From: Alphaproteobacteria bacterium
Lineage (GTDB): Bacteria; Pseudomonadota; Alphaproteobacteria; UBA7887
Assembly: GCA_028289725.1 (NCBI GenBank)
Contig: JANQOH010000347.1
Location: 1-33,568, forward strand
Direction: 5' to 3'
DNA length: 33,568 nt
This document shows, in pieces, positions 10,311-19,572 of this stretch (positions are counted from its first letter, which is position 1; each line of letters opens with the position of its first letter). The notes under the pieces are model-generated. The model was given only the letters and a program-made list of their open reading frames with translations, made no database searches and was not told the DNA's origin. The translations under genes and the position numbers were made by a program.

Positions 10311-10401
10311 TGGCGGAGGGGGTGGGATTCGAACCCACGGTAGGGGGTTACCCTACAACGGTTTTCAAGACCGTCCCGTTAAACCACTCCGGCACCCCTC
10401 C
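10311..10401 (-). tRNA. tRNA-Ser (anticodon TGA)
   Basis: Reverse complement GGAGGGGTGCCGGAGTGGTTTAACGGGACGGTCTTGAAAACCGTTGTAGGGTAACCCCCTACCGTGGGTTCGAATCCCACCCCCTCCGCCA: full cloverleaf with long variable arm, encoded CCA and CT-TGA-AA anticodon loop. Confidence 0.97.
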
Positions 10402-10785
10402 AGTTTTAAATATCAGTAGGTTATTCGGATTTCCGACGAACCAAGAATGGCAACTGCACCCCTGTCACTCGCGGATATTTCTTCTAACGCAAGGCCAAGC
10501 GCAGCGTCTAGCCGTTCGGCTGCACCCTTCGAATGTTCCTCTCCAGCGACAACATGATTGATCTAGATACGCCGGGCCTCATGTGAGCGAAATCTGACGC
10601 CTCAAAGAATGCTCTGAATAGGCCCAAGTCATGCCATGAAGATTCTTTGGCGCGCCGTCCAGTGACGTCAATGGGGTCAGCGGCCATTGCTAGCGCGCAA
10701 CGGCAATGCGGGTTCTCGAAGCCTGCATTGGACAGGCAACTCGTACTGATCTCGCTTCGGAGATCACCGAATCCGCCGATGTCTC

Positions 10786-11334
10786 CTAGTAATTGGTCTC
10801 AAAATACTCGCGCGTAATGAACGCGATGTAGTCGTGCAAATTGTCATCGCTTTTGCCAATGGACCATCCGCCGGCCATGGCATCCGCGTCACGTTGAATT
10901 CTGGGCGCCGCGATAACCTCCCCGCCTTCCTCCTCGCTAATCTTGAGATCCAAATCGATGTTCGAATCTCCGGCGAACGCTCCGACCCAAAAGCGGGCGC
11001 CGCCGCTCACGATCCTGATCGATACCAATTCAGGTTGAACAATAAGTTTGCCGGACCGTTCAGCGGGGTCCGCACGCGACCACATGTCGAATAGCGGAAG
11101 CAATTTTTCGCTGATGTGTTCTTCGAGTATTTTTGCCTCAACCACTTTATCTGCGTCTTCGGTGACAGCCGGGCTCAAGACAAACGGTTTGAGTTCATAA
11201 TCGGCGAAGGTAGCAAAGGCTTTTGTTGGCTTGGGGAGTCTCGCAGCCTCCTCAACCGCGACCGAATTAAGCTTCTCTGGGTCTGCGGCACACCCGGTGA
11301 GAAGTAGAACCACAATGGGGAGACATTTTTTCAT
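10786..11334 (-). CDS. Hypothetical lipoprotein
   Basis: ATG at 11334 gives MKKCLPIVVLLLTGCAADPEKL (signal peptide plus lipobox). The upstream extension in the ORF track is unlikely. Confidence 0.7.
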   Translation of the reverse strand: MKKCLPIVVLLLTGCAADPEKLNSVAVEEAARLPKPTKAFATFADYELKPFVLSPAVTEDADKVVEAKILEEHISEKLLPLFDMWSRADPAERSGKLIVQPELVSIRIVSGGARFWVGAFAGDSNIDLDLKISEEEGGEVIAAPRIQRDADAMAGGWSIGKSDDNLHDYIAFITREYFETNY

Positions 11335-11718
11335 CACGGGTCCGCCAATTCGAAACGTCAATGATTTCAGACGGCTAAGGTGACCCGATCGGTTGGTTTT
11401 TTCAATATTTAATTGAACCAATGCATCGAACCACAACATTGAGGCTGGTTCCGCTGCGGCTTTAGCGAACGCCGGTGGCCCAAGAGGTGGACTGTTCATG
11501 CCAGGAACGGGTCAAGGGCGCACCGCAGCGCACTTGGCTGCAAGTTGAAAAGGGTCGTGGGGTGGGAATTTTCACTTTAGAGTTGTGCCGATTTTCCACT
11601 AGTCTATGCCCCAGCTTCGGTTGAATTGGGGCGACGTGCCTGGCGAGCACAGACAAATCGGAATTTCTCGGCCTTGCGCGACGGCGCTGGCTCAGCAACT
11701 GATCTGAGGAGACAATCC

Positions 11719-12177
11719 GTGAAAATAGTGTGGCGATTTTTCGTTGGTTCGTTGTTCGCAATGTCACTGGCGGCTTGCGAGCCATTGCTGATTCCCATGT
11801 ACGAACTCAGCAATCAACCGGTCGGGTCGGCGGCGACGCAAGACGAGGTGCGCGATGCGATCGAATCCGGCGCGGCGGCCGCGGGATGGGAAACGCAGGA
11901 AGCCGGCCCTGGCAACATTTTGGCGACTTACAACATTCGTGTTCATACAGTCGTTGCGGACATTCAATACTCAGCGTCGGGCTACAGCATCAACTACGAC
12001 ACGAGCAATCAAATGAAAGTCCACTGCACGGAGGACGAAAAGAAGAACAGCCGGATAAAGATCACGAGTTCGGATATCTGCCCGGGAGGCGCCAAGCCGC
12101 TGTACATTCACAAAGCGTATAAGCAGTGGGTCGATCAGCTGGATGCGTCGATCGCCCAGGCGCTAGCCGCGGGATGA
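11719..12177 (+). CDS. Small lipoprotein, paralogue of 13132..13539
   Basis: GTG start after a TGAGGAG-like RBS. VKIVWRFFVGSLFAMSLAACEP is a lipobox signal peptide. Confidence 0.8.
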   Translation: MKIVWRFFVGSLFAMSLAACEPLLIPMYELSNQPVGSAATQDEVRDAIESGAAAAGWETQEAGPGNILATYNIRVHTVVADIQYSASGYSINYDTSNQMKVHCTEDEKKNSRIKITSSDICPGGAKPLYIHKAYKQWVDQLDASIAQALAAG

Positions 12178-12953
12178 TCTGAGGCGAACGCACGGCTTCG
12201 GGGGCGCGATTGGTTTGAGCGAATTGGCTTAAGGGTCAGCTCGGCGTGCGGGTCATAACCCATGCCTTGGCTGGCGGGCGGCAACGCGACTGCGATTCCG
12301 AGAGCATAGTTCGTCGCGCACACGCGCTGCTCCACTAGGAACTCACGGTCGTCCAATCGCACCCGCGTGACCACCGGGTTCACATTCGTGCCGCGGAGGG
12401 GCCGCTTGTGTAGAGTGGCCAAATCGACACCGGCTGCTTTCGCGATGGCCTCGCGCATCGTCCATATTCGATAGAAGGCATTGGCGCCGCCGGCACAGAC
12501 AGCGTCAATCTCGTCATCGGCAAAGGCGAAGGCGGCAAGTGCCTCCACATCTCTGTCGGGACGGCAATGTTCGACATCGATACCGACTGCGCGGTCAATC
12601 GAGACCGCGCAGGCAATCAAGCTCTGGCTATGCGAGACGCTCACAAACGGTCGCTCGGCAAGACCATGGGGCAAACAGGACTGAGCCCGGCGCGAACTGG
12701 CGTCGAAGCGCCAAGCCTTTCCCGGTATCTGAGTCACGGTTTCGATCAAGAAGCGCAGCGCGCAACGGGCCGTTAAGCTCTGAATTCGCCGGTTTGAGGA
12801 ACGGTATCGGGCGGCGCGCCGATGGTCCTCTGATGTCGCGAAAGATGTCCGAATACGCTCGGCTTCGCGATCGTGCACGTCCGAGACCGCGACGGCAATC
12901 TCACCCTGTTCGGACTCTCGATTCAGCGCGACTGAGCTCAATATTTCAAACAT
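12135..12953 (-). CDS. 4'-phosphopantetheinyl transferase (Sfp/AcpT superfamily)
   Basis: SVSHSQSLIACAVSIDRAVGIDVEHCRPDRDVEAL...FYRIWTMREAIAKAAGVDL: canonical GIDVE and W-x-x-[KR]EA motifs. Confidence 0.92.
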   Translation of the reverse strand: MFEILSSVALNRESEQGEIAVAVSDVHDREAERIRTSFATSEDHRRAARYRSSNRRIQSLTARCALRFLIETVTQIPGKAWRFDASSRRAQSCLPHGLAERPFVSVSHSQSLIACAVSIDRAVGIDVEHCRPDRDVEALAAFAFADDEIDAVCAGGANAFYRIWTMREAIAKAAGVDLATLHKRPLRGTNVNPVVTRVRLDDREFLVEQRVCATNYALGIAVALPPASQGMGYDPHAELTLKPIRSNQSRPRSRAFASDHPAASAWAIDASS

Positions 12954-13131
12954 TGATCCTTAGGGATAGTCAGATTTTGACAAGCGAAATGAAACTAACA
13001 ATTGTGACTTGGCTGGCATATGCAATATATACGAAAAGAAAAAGAGACCGGTTCGGTCCGCGTCGGATTGCGTGGTTCTGTGTGAATGGTTTGAGAATTT
13101 GGAACACACTCGTCACGGCTGGGGGAATGCC

Positions 13132-13539
13132 ATGCGAAATTTGCAGTATCTTGTCGCGATCTTCGTCTCATTCGCGGTGCTTAGCGCGTGCACGCGAGAC
13201 GCACCGATTTACAATGTGAACAGCCACCCAGTGCCTCAGCCGGCGCAAGCCCTTTCGCTCACGGAAATCAAGAATATCATTATGTTGGCGGGAGCGGACC
13301 GTGGTTGGGTAATGGAGGAACAAGGTCAGGGAAGATTAGCCGGCACCTTGCTCGTAAGAACCCACACGGCAAAAGTAGACGTGCAGTATTCACAAACGGA
13401 ATACAGCATCCAATACAAAGACAGTGATAATTTACGCTATACGGGCTCAACAATTCATCGAAATTATAACAAGTGGATTATGAAACTTGAGCAGGACATC
13501 GAACGCGACCTCCAAAGAAAAGCGCTCCAACGGCAATAG
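13132..13539 (+). CDS. Small lipoprotein at the head of the APE operon, paralogue of 11719..12177
   Basis: MRNLQYLVAIFVSFAVLSACTRD is a lipobox signal peptide. Overlaps the start of the downstream KS-like ORF. Confidence 0.8.
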   Translation: MRNLQYLVAIFVSFAVLSACTRDAPIYNVNSHPVPQPAQALSLTEIKNIIMLAGADRGWVMEEQGQGRLAGTLLVRTHTAKVDVQYSQTEYSIQYKDSDNLRYTGSTIHRNYNKWIMKLEQDIERDLQRKALQRQ

Positions 13540-14311
13540 TCCGTCATTTGGTAGGGAGTCAGGTCGCGCGGATATTGGCACACCCATAATCGATTTGACT
13601 GTGACTGCTTGGGCGGCTTGGACACCAGGCGTCGTGACGCAAAAAGATTGGCGCGCGTGGTGCCACGGGTGCCTGGACATGCCGGACGATGACAACAGCC
13701 AGCCCGACTTGCCGGAAGTGCCGATGATGATGCGCCGGCGCTTAAACAGAATGGGCCGGATGGCCGCCCGCGTCGCCTACGATGTCGGAGGGCTAGACGA
13801 AGCCGTCATTGCATATTGTTCGCGATACGGTGATAGCGTTCTGACCTTGTCGCTACTCGATGACATTGTCGACGGTGAATTACCATCGCCCGCGGGCTTC
13901 AGCATGGCGGTCCACAATGCGATCGCAGGCTGGCTATCGATTGTTGCAAAGAATAGGAATGCGCACACCGCGGTTGCGTCGGGTCCCGAAAGCCTTGCGG
14001 CCGGTTTGCTGGAGGCGTCCATGTTGATCACGGAGCAACCTGACCGCGCCGTGATGGTGCTTTATTGCCACGAACCCTTGGCACCGACCTATCGGAAATT
14101 TCAAAGCCCCAGTGATCGGCCCATTTCTTTGGCATTGATGGTCGGTCGAACGCAGACGCGCGCCGGCATTCATTTGTCAGCAAAGCCGCGAAATAGTGGC
14201 GGGAACGATGCGACAGAACCGGAAGCGTTGTCCTTTATCCGGTTTCTCCTGTCTGCTCGGCCAGAAGGGACGTTTGCCGGCGTAGGCCTTGAATGGATGA
14301 GGATGGCGTAG
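13487..14311 (+). CDS. apeC: Beta-ketoacyl synthase-like chain length factor (ApeC-like)
   Basis: FSMAVHNAIAGWLSIVAKNRNAHTAVASGPESLAAGLLEASMLI, typical of the N-terminal KS-like/CLF family. No active-site Cys. Start uncertain. Confidence 0.8.
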   Translation: MSRTSNATSKEKRSNGNSPSFGRESGRADIGTPIIDLTVTAWAAWTPGVVTQKDWRAWCHGCLDMPDDDNSQPDLPEVPMMMRRRLNRMGRMAARVAYDVGGLDEAVIAYCSRYGDSVLTLSLLDDIVDGELPSPAGFSMAVHNAIAGWLSIVAKNRNAHTAVASGPESLAAGLLEASMLITEQPDRAVMVLYCHEPLAPTYRKFQSPSDRPISLALMVGRTQTRAGIHLSAKPRNSGGNDATEPEALSFIRFLLSARPEGTFAGVGLEWMRMA

Positions 14312-14313
14312 CG

Positions 14314-15108
14314 ATGTCGGCCGTGGCGCGTCAGGCTAACTATGCCTGGAGGCTATTCGGCACCGGGTCGGCGTTTCTCTTGTTCAGTCTGGGAGGCGCT
14401 TTGATGTCGGTGACGGTGTTTCCCCTCATCAATCTGGCCGTCCCAAACGATATCAGTCGCGTTTCCCTGACCCGGCGTGTCATCCGAGGTTCATTTCGGC
14501 TGTTTGTTGGCTTTCTTATCGGCATGGGCATTATTCGGTTTAGCGTGCGTGGCTCGGAACGTTTGCGCGAACTGAACGGCGCGATGGTGATTGCCAATCA
14601 TCCGTCATTGTTGGACGTGGTTTTGCTCATGTCGCTAATGCCTGAGGCGCAATGCGTCGTTAAGTCGAGATTATGGCGCAATCCGTTTCTCGGCGGCGTT
14701 GTGCGCGCGGCCGGTTACGTCAGAAATGACGGTGATCCGGAAGCACTGCTCGACGACTGTGTCGACGCGTTAAATGGCGGCCAAAACCTGGTCATTTTTC
14801 CCGAAGGTAGCCGGAGTGTCCCCGGGGAAAAGCCAAATCTCAAGCGCGGGTTTGCTCATGTCGCGTTGCGCGCGGAAGCTGATATTGTACCGATCGCGAT
14901 CTCTTGCAAACCAACCACGCTAACCAAGGGCGAACCATGGTACGCGATTCCGGAACGCCGCATTGTTTATCAATTTGAAGTCTTGGAGCCGATAGAAATA
15001 CGCGCGTATGCCAACCTCGACGTGCCAACGATCGCAGCGCGCAGGCTCTGCCAAGACGTCGACCGGATTTTCGAAAGAGAGCTGGGCTATGAGCGACCTG
15101 GAGCTTGA
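14314..15108 (+). CDS. 1-acylglycerol-3-phosphate (PlsC-like) acyltransferase, ApeD position
   Basis: VIANHPSLLDVVLL (H-x4-D) and IFPEGSRSVPGEKPNLKRGFAHVAL motifs. Confidence 0.87.
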   Translation: MSAVARQANYAWRLFGTGSAFLLFSLGGALMSVTVFPLINLAVPNDISRVSLTRRVIRGSFRLFVGFLIGMGIIRFSVRGSERLRELNGAMVIANHPSLLDVVLLMSLMPEAQCVVKSRLWRNPFLGGVVRAAGYVRNDGDPEALLDDCVDALNGGQNLVIFPEGSRSVPGEKPNLKRGFAHVALRAEADIVPIAISCKPTTLTKGEPWYAIPERRIVYQFEVLEPIEIRAYANLDVPTIAARRLCQDVDRIFERELGYERPGA

Positions 15109-15361
15109 AATAAAATCTTTGATAATCGAGACGCTGAATCTGGAGGAAATTGGGCCTCAGGATATCGACAGTGCCGAGCCGCTTTTTGTGGAAGGTTTGG
15201 GCTTGGATTCGATCGACGCGCTGGAACTCGGTATGGCCATTCAGAAGACATACGGACTTAAATTCGATCCAGACAAGGACGACGTAAAATCGCATTTCGC
15301 GAGTGTCCGGAATCTGGCCCAGTTCGTTGCCGCGGGTACCGGAAAGGCCGCATCTGAATGA
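15089..15361 (+). CDS. apeE: Acyl carrier protein (ApeE-like)
   Basis: GLGLDSIDALELGMAIQKTYGLK phosphopantetheine-site motif. Overlaps the upstream gene by 20 nt. Confidence 0.92.
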   Translation: MSDLELEIKSLIIETLNLEEIGPQDIDSAEPLFVEGLGLDSIDALELGMAIQKTYGLKFDPDKDDVKSHFASVRNLAQFVAAGTGKAASE

Positions 15362-15603
15362 CACGGGACGAAATTTTCGCGACGCTGAAGAAATATCTCC
15401 ACGAAATCTTCGAAGTTGCGGAGTCCGACATCACGCTTGAATCGCGATTGGTCGAGGACTTAGACCTCGACAGTATCGACGCCGTCGACTTGATGGTGAA
15501 GCTTCAGGAATTGACGGGGCGAAAAATTCCTCCGGACGAGTTCCAGACCGTCCGGACGGTGGGCGATGTTGTTGAACGGGTTCATACGCTTCTCAGTGCG
15601 TAA
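15358..15603 (+). CDS. apeF: Acyl carrier protein (ApeF-like)
   Basis: DLDLDSIDAVDLMVKLQELTGRKIP; ATGA overlap with the first ACP. Confidence 0.93.
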   Translation: MTRDEIFATLKKYLHEIFEVAESDITLESRLVEDLDLDSIDAVDLMVKLQELTGRKIPPDEFQTVRTVGDVVERVHTLLSA

Positions 15604-16159
15604 GAAGCGGGTTCTCGGCATTGTCTTTGTCTGCGTCAGCATTCTCTACCCGTTTCTGGTTTATTTTGGTCTTAGCCACGTCGGCCCCTCAACGATCGTC
15701 GTGATTCTTCTGTGCCTGCTAGCCTGTCGAACGCTTTGGTCCAGCGAGGAGCGGGGCCTGCCCATCAGATCAACCTCTGTCATTGCCCTGGCCGGCATAG
15801 CGGGCCTGTTTCTAATCGATAGCGTGGCCGCGGTGCGCGCGTATCCGGTTTTAATCAATTTGGGGTTGGCGCTGGTATTCGCGCTATCGCTCATGAATCC
15901 GCCATCGGCGATCGAGAGGATCGCGCGTTTGACGGAACCTACCCTTGATGATTTCGGCGTTGCATATACTCGAAAAGTGACGTGGGTGTGGTTGGCCTTT
16001 TTCCTTGGCAATGGAACTATTTCGGTGTGGACGGCGGTGTACGGCACGCTCGATCAGTGGACGCTATACAACGGCGTGATTAGCTATCTTCTCATCGTAT
16101 TGCTCTTCGCTGGCGAGTATTTGGTTCGCCGCACAGTTCGGTCGCGTGCGAAAACATGA
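15596..16159 (+). CDS. Multi-pass membrane protein (ApeG position)
   Basis: GTG start overlapping the ACP stop. Several hydrophobic helices. Collinear with the membrane protein found between ACPs and ligase in APE clusters. Confidence 0.75.
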   Translation: MRKKRVLGIVFVCVSILYPFLVYFGLSHVGPSTIVVILLCLLACRTLWSSEERGLPIRSTSVIALAGIAGLFLIDSVAAVRAYPVLINLGLALVFALSLMNPPSAIERIARLTEPTLDDFGVAYTRKVTWVWLAFFLGNGTISVWTAVYGTLDQWTLYNGVISYLLIVLLFAGEYLVRRTVRSRAKT

Positions 16160-17871
16160 GCGGTTACATACCGCTTGCAGAAATCATGAGCCGGCGGGGA
16201 TCGCCGGAGCGTACGGTGTGCCGCCGCGCCTCGGACCCGATCCCTCTGAAGCAACTGCAATCTGACGTCGCTCACAATTCGGTTCGGTTGAAGCAATGCG
16301 TGGAACCGGGCGCAGGCGTGCTGCTGACATGTTCCGATAGCTATTGGTTTGTGGCCGGGCTTTGGTCGGCACTTTACGCGGGTGCGCGTGTGATTTTACC
16401 ACCGAATGTTCAGCCTGGGACCATCGATGAGTTTCATCGTCGCGCCGCCGTTACGGTTCAGGACGCAGGTGCGCACAATGTTCCGAACAGGTTTGTTTGC
16501 GAACCGGGATCGCAGGTGGGTCATTTAGAGCCGTTGGATGCGGCCGACTGCCTATTGGAGTTCTTCACCTCGGGTTCGTCGGGAGAACCGAAATGCGTTG
16601 CGAAGACCCTCAAGCAGTTGGAGGTGGAAGTTAGAGACCTCGACGAGCAATGGGGGCGGGACGTGGGCGACGGATTGGTGCTCACGACCGTTTCACATCA
16701 ACACCTATACGGGCTTACGTTCGGTTTGCTCTGGCCGATCGCGTCTGGACGTCCCTTTGATGTCGAAATTCACCGGATTTGGGAAACCCTGATCAAGCGG
16801 CTTGAAGTCGGCAGCGTGATAGTGTCCAGCCCGGCCCACCTAAGCCGAATGCCGGACCGGCTTGCCGATCAGGTCAGCCAAGAACCTCAGACAGTCCTGT
16901 CCGCGGGCGCGCCACTACCGTGGTCATCCGCGCAGTCCTGTTTTGAGAATTTCGGGTCCTGGCCACTGGAAATATATGGCAGCACGGAAACCGGCGGCGT
17001 CGCCTATCGCCTGCGGTCGTCCGAGGATCCGGCATGGACACCCTTTCGCGGCGTCGAGGTTCGTCCGGGTGCGGAAGGCGTTCTAGCAATTCGGTCGAGC
17101 TATTTGCGTGATCCATCCTGGCATGATCTCGACGATAAAGTTGAGTTCGAGACCGACCGGACTTTCCGGTTAAAGGGCCGCACCGATCGCGTGGCAAAAG
17201 TTGAAGGAACACGCGTCTCTCTGACGGATTTGGAGGCACGCATCATCGCGCTCGCGGACTTCAGCGACGCGGCGGCCGTGGTAATCGACGGCCCGTCGCC
17301 AACGATTGGTGTCGCAGGTGCTTTAAGCGATGTTGGTCGCCGCCGGCTTGCGGAACTCGGACCATTCCGGTTTGGGCGCCGGACCAACGCAAATTTGCGG
17401 CAGCATTTCGAACCGGCAAGCCTACCACGAAGATGGCGCTATATTGACCGCATCCCGACAAACGAACAAGGCAAGCGCGTAACGAGCACCATCAGTAAGT
17501 TGTTCGAGATGAAACCGACCAAGAAACTCACGACGCCAGACGTAAAGGGTATTCGACGATCCGACGAGGGCATCGAGATCGATTTATTCATACCCGGCGA
17601 GATTATGTATTTCGAAGGGCATTTCCCGGACCTGCCAGTTTTACCCGGGATCGTCCAGCTCGATTGGGCTGTTATTGAAGCCAGACGGCATTTCGGGTTG
17701 AGCGCGCCAGTCACCAATGTACAAAATCTCAAATTCCGAAAACTACTTCGGCCTAATACCGACGTTACTTTGACGCTGCGCCATCGCGCAGAAGACGATC
17801 GATTTATCTTTGAGTATCGAGATGGCGAAACGGTCTATTCGTCCGGTCGCTTTGTTTTTGCCGCGACATGA
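16156..17871 (+). CDS. apeH: AMP-dependent acyl ligase fused to C-terminal hotdog dehydratase (ApeH-ApeI fusion)
   Basis: N-terminus LEFFTSGSSGEPKCVAK (P-loop), EIYGSTETGG, FRLKGRTDRVAKVEGTRVSL. C-terminus MYFEGHFPDLPVLPGIVQLDWAVIEARRHFG, a FabZ/ApeI-type dehydratase. Confidence 0.9.
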   Translation: MSGYIPLAEIMSRRGSPERTVCRRASDPIPLKQLQSDVAHNSVRLKQCVEPGAGVLLTCSDSYWFVAGLWSALYAGARVILPPNVQPGTIDEFHRRAAVTVQDAGAHNVPNRFVCEPGSQVGHLEPLDAADCLLEFFTSGSSGEPKCVAKTLKQLEVEVRDLDEQWGRDVGDGLVLTTVSHQHLYGLTFGLLWPIASGRPFDVEIHRIWETLIKRLEVGSVIVSSPAHLSRMPDRLADQVSQEPQTVLSAGAPLPWSSAQSCFENFGSWPLEIYGSTETGGVAYRLRSSEDPAWTPFRGVEVRPGAEGVLAIRSSYLRDPSWHDLDDKVEFETDRTFRLKGRTDRVAKVEGTRVSLTDLEARIIALADFSDAAAVVIDGPSPTIGVAGALSDVGRRRLAELGPFRFGRRTNANLRQHFEPASLPRRWRYIDRIPTNEQGKRVTSTISKLFEMKPTKKLTTPDVKGIRRSDEGIEIDLFIPGEIMYFEGHFPDLPVLPGIVQLDWAVIEARRHFGLSAPVTNVQNLKFRKLLRPNTDVTLTLRHRAEDDRFIFEYRDGETVYSSGRFVFAAT

Positions 17872-19562
17872 CCTTTAGCCCGTGCGCGGTCATACCGAGC
17901 CGCAATCATTACCTTGGCATCGAATTGTTGGTCGCGCGCCTTCGTGCCGAGGGGTTGCCGATTATCATTGTCGATGATGCCAGTTCCGAACCGGCGCGAT
18001 CCACGCTTGCCCAACTTGATAATGAGGATGACCAGATTTCGGTCATCCGAAACGACGTAAATCGCGGCAAGGGCGGCGCCGTCCTGCGCGGCATCGAAGC
18101 GGCTGTCGATCGTGGCTTCTCACATATCGTGCAAATCGACGCTGACGGCCAGCACGATTTGGAGGCCGTGCCCGCGCTTGTGGACCTGGCCCGCCATAAC
18201 CCCGATGCGGTGGTAAGTGGCGTACCGGTCTATCGCGATGGCCAGGCGATCGGACGACGGCTTGCGCGTTGGCTCACCCACGTCTGGATTTGGGTGGAAA
18301 CCCTGTCTTTTCAGATTCGCGACGCCATGTGTGGGTTTCGCGTATACCCGGCTTCGGCCGTTCTGGAGGTGGCGCGCGACGAGCCGCTGGGCCGGTGGAT
18401 GGATTTCGATCCCGAGATCTTGGTGCGCTTGTTTTGGCGCGGTGTCCCGATCGCGCCTCTTCCGGTGAATGTGAAGTACATCGAAGGCAATCCTTCTAAT
18501 TTCGCATTGATCCGTGACAACTGGCGGATCACCAGAATGCATTTTCGGCTCGTCTTTACGATGTTGGCGCGGCTTCCGACCATTTTGCGCAATCGGCCGC
18601 GCCGAATTCGTCAGACCGATGACCACTGGTCCGAATTCGAGGAACGCGGCCTCTATCTCGGGTTGAGAATTCTGGCTTGGATTTATCAATTGCTGGGCAA
18701 GCGCATATGCTTAGCCATCATGGCGCCGGTCGTGCTGTACTTTTACGTGAGTGGCGGGGCGCAACGCCGGGCGTCCGAAGCCTATTTGCGACGCATTGGC
18801 CAGGCCCGAGGCAACCCCTTTCGCCGTTTGCGTTTATCGAGCTTCAAACATTTCTTCCATTTTGCCGCCCTCTCTCTCGACAAGTTTGCCGCATGGACAG
18901 GCGACGTAAGCGGGGAGACGATCGTATTCGAAGACCTTGCCGCCATCGATCGCCTAACTGAGCGCGGTGAGGGCGTGCTGGCTCTCTGTTCGCATCAGGG
19001 AAATGTCGAGTTGAGCCGAGCAATGTCCCGGGCCCTTCATGCGGGGCTTGTGGTCAATATTCTGGTGCATACGAAGCATGCCGCGCGTTTCAATCGCCTC
19101 ATTCAGAAGTTCAATCCTGAGGCCGGCGTCAACGTGGTCCAAGTGACCGAGGTCGGACCGGATACCGCGCTCGACCTGAAACAACGGATCGAACGGGGTG
19201 AGTGGGTCGTCATCGCCGCAGACCGCACTGCGATTGCAAGCGCAGGGCACTACAGCATGGCGGAGTTTCTTGGCGCACCAGCGCCGTTTCCGCATGGCCC
19301 TTTCATCATTGCAAACTTACTGAAATGCCCCGTTTACCTGCTGTTTTGCATAAGGGAGGGCGCACGATATCGTTTGTACTTTGAGCCGTTCGCCGACCAA
19401 GTCAGATTGGCTCGTAGCAATCGGATTAACGATTTGAAGGCGCTGACGCGGCGTTTCGCGCAACGTCTTGAGCATTACTGCCTGTTGGCACCGCTGCAGT
19501 GGGGTAATTTTTACGATTTCTGGGCGGTTCCATCGAACGAACCCGAGAACGCCAAGGGATAG
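17868..19562 (+). CDS. Family 2 glycosyltransferase fused to lysophospholipid acyltransferase-like domain (ApeJ-like)
   Basis: N-terminus IIIVDDASSEPARS...NRGKGGAVLRGIEAA...VQIDADGQHD (GT2). C-terminus LALCSHQGNVELSRAMSRAL...IAADRTAIASAGHYS (LPLAT-like). Confidence 0.9.
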   Translation: MTFSPCAVIPSRNHYLGIELLVARLRAEGLPIIIVDDASSEPARSTLAQLDNEDDQISVIRNDVNRGKGGAVLRGIEAAVDRGFSHIVQIDADGQHDLEAVPALVDLARHNPDAVVSGVPVYRDGQAIGRRLARWLTHVWIWVETLSFQIRDAMCGFRVYPASAVLEVARDEPLGRWMDFDPEILVRLFWRGVPIAPLPVNVKYIEGNPSNFALIRDNWRITRMHFRLVFTMLARLPTILRNRPRRIRQTDDHWSEFEERGLYLGLRILAWIYQLLGKRICLAIMAPVVLYFYVSGGAQRRASEAYLRRIGQARGNPFRRLRLSSFKHFFHFAALSLDKFAAWTGDVSGETIVFEDLAAIDRLTERGEGVLALCSHQGNVELSRAMSRALHAGLVVNILVHTKHAARFNRLIQKFNPEAGVNVVQVTEVGPDTALDLKQRIERGEWVVIAADRTAIASAGHYSMAEFLGAPAPFPHGPFIIANLLKCPVYLLFCIREGARYRLYFEPFADQVRLARSNRINDLKALTRRFAQRLEHYCLLAPLQWGNFYDFWAVPSNEPENAKG

Positions 19563-19572
19563 GCGAAACTAC

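Noticed and set aside
10311-10401. tRNA-Ser as an integration site for an APE genomic island
   Set aside because: The APE genes lie on the 5' side of the tRNA. No integrase and no duplicated tRNA 3' end were seen in the window.
10109-10561. 150-aa plus-strand ORF
   Set aside because: It runs across the tRNA-Ser gene on the opposite strand and its translation has no recognisable fold.
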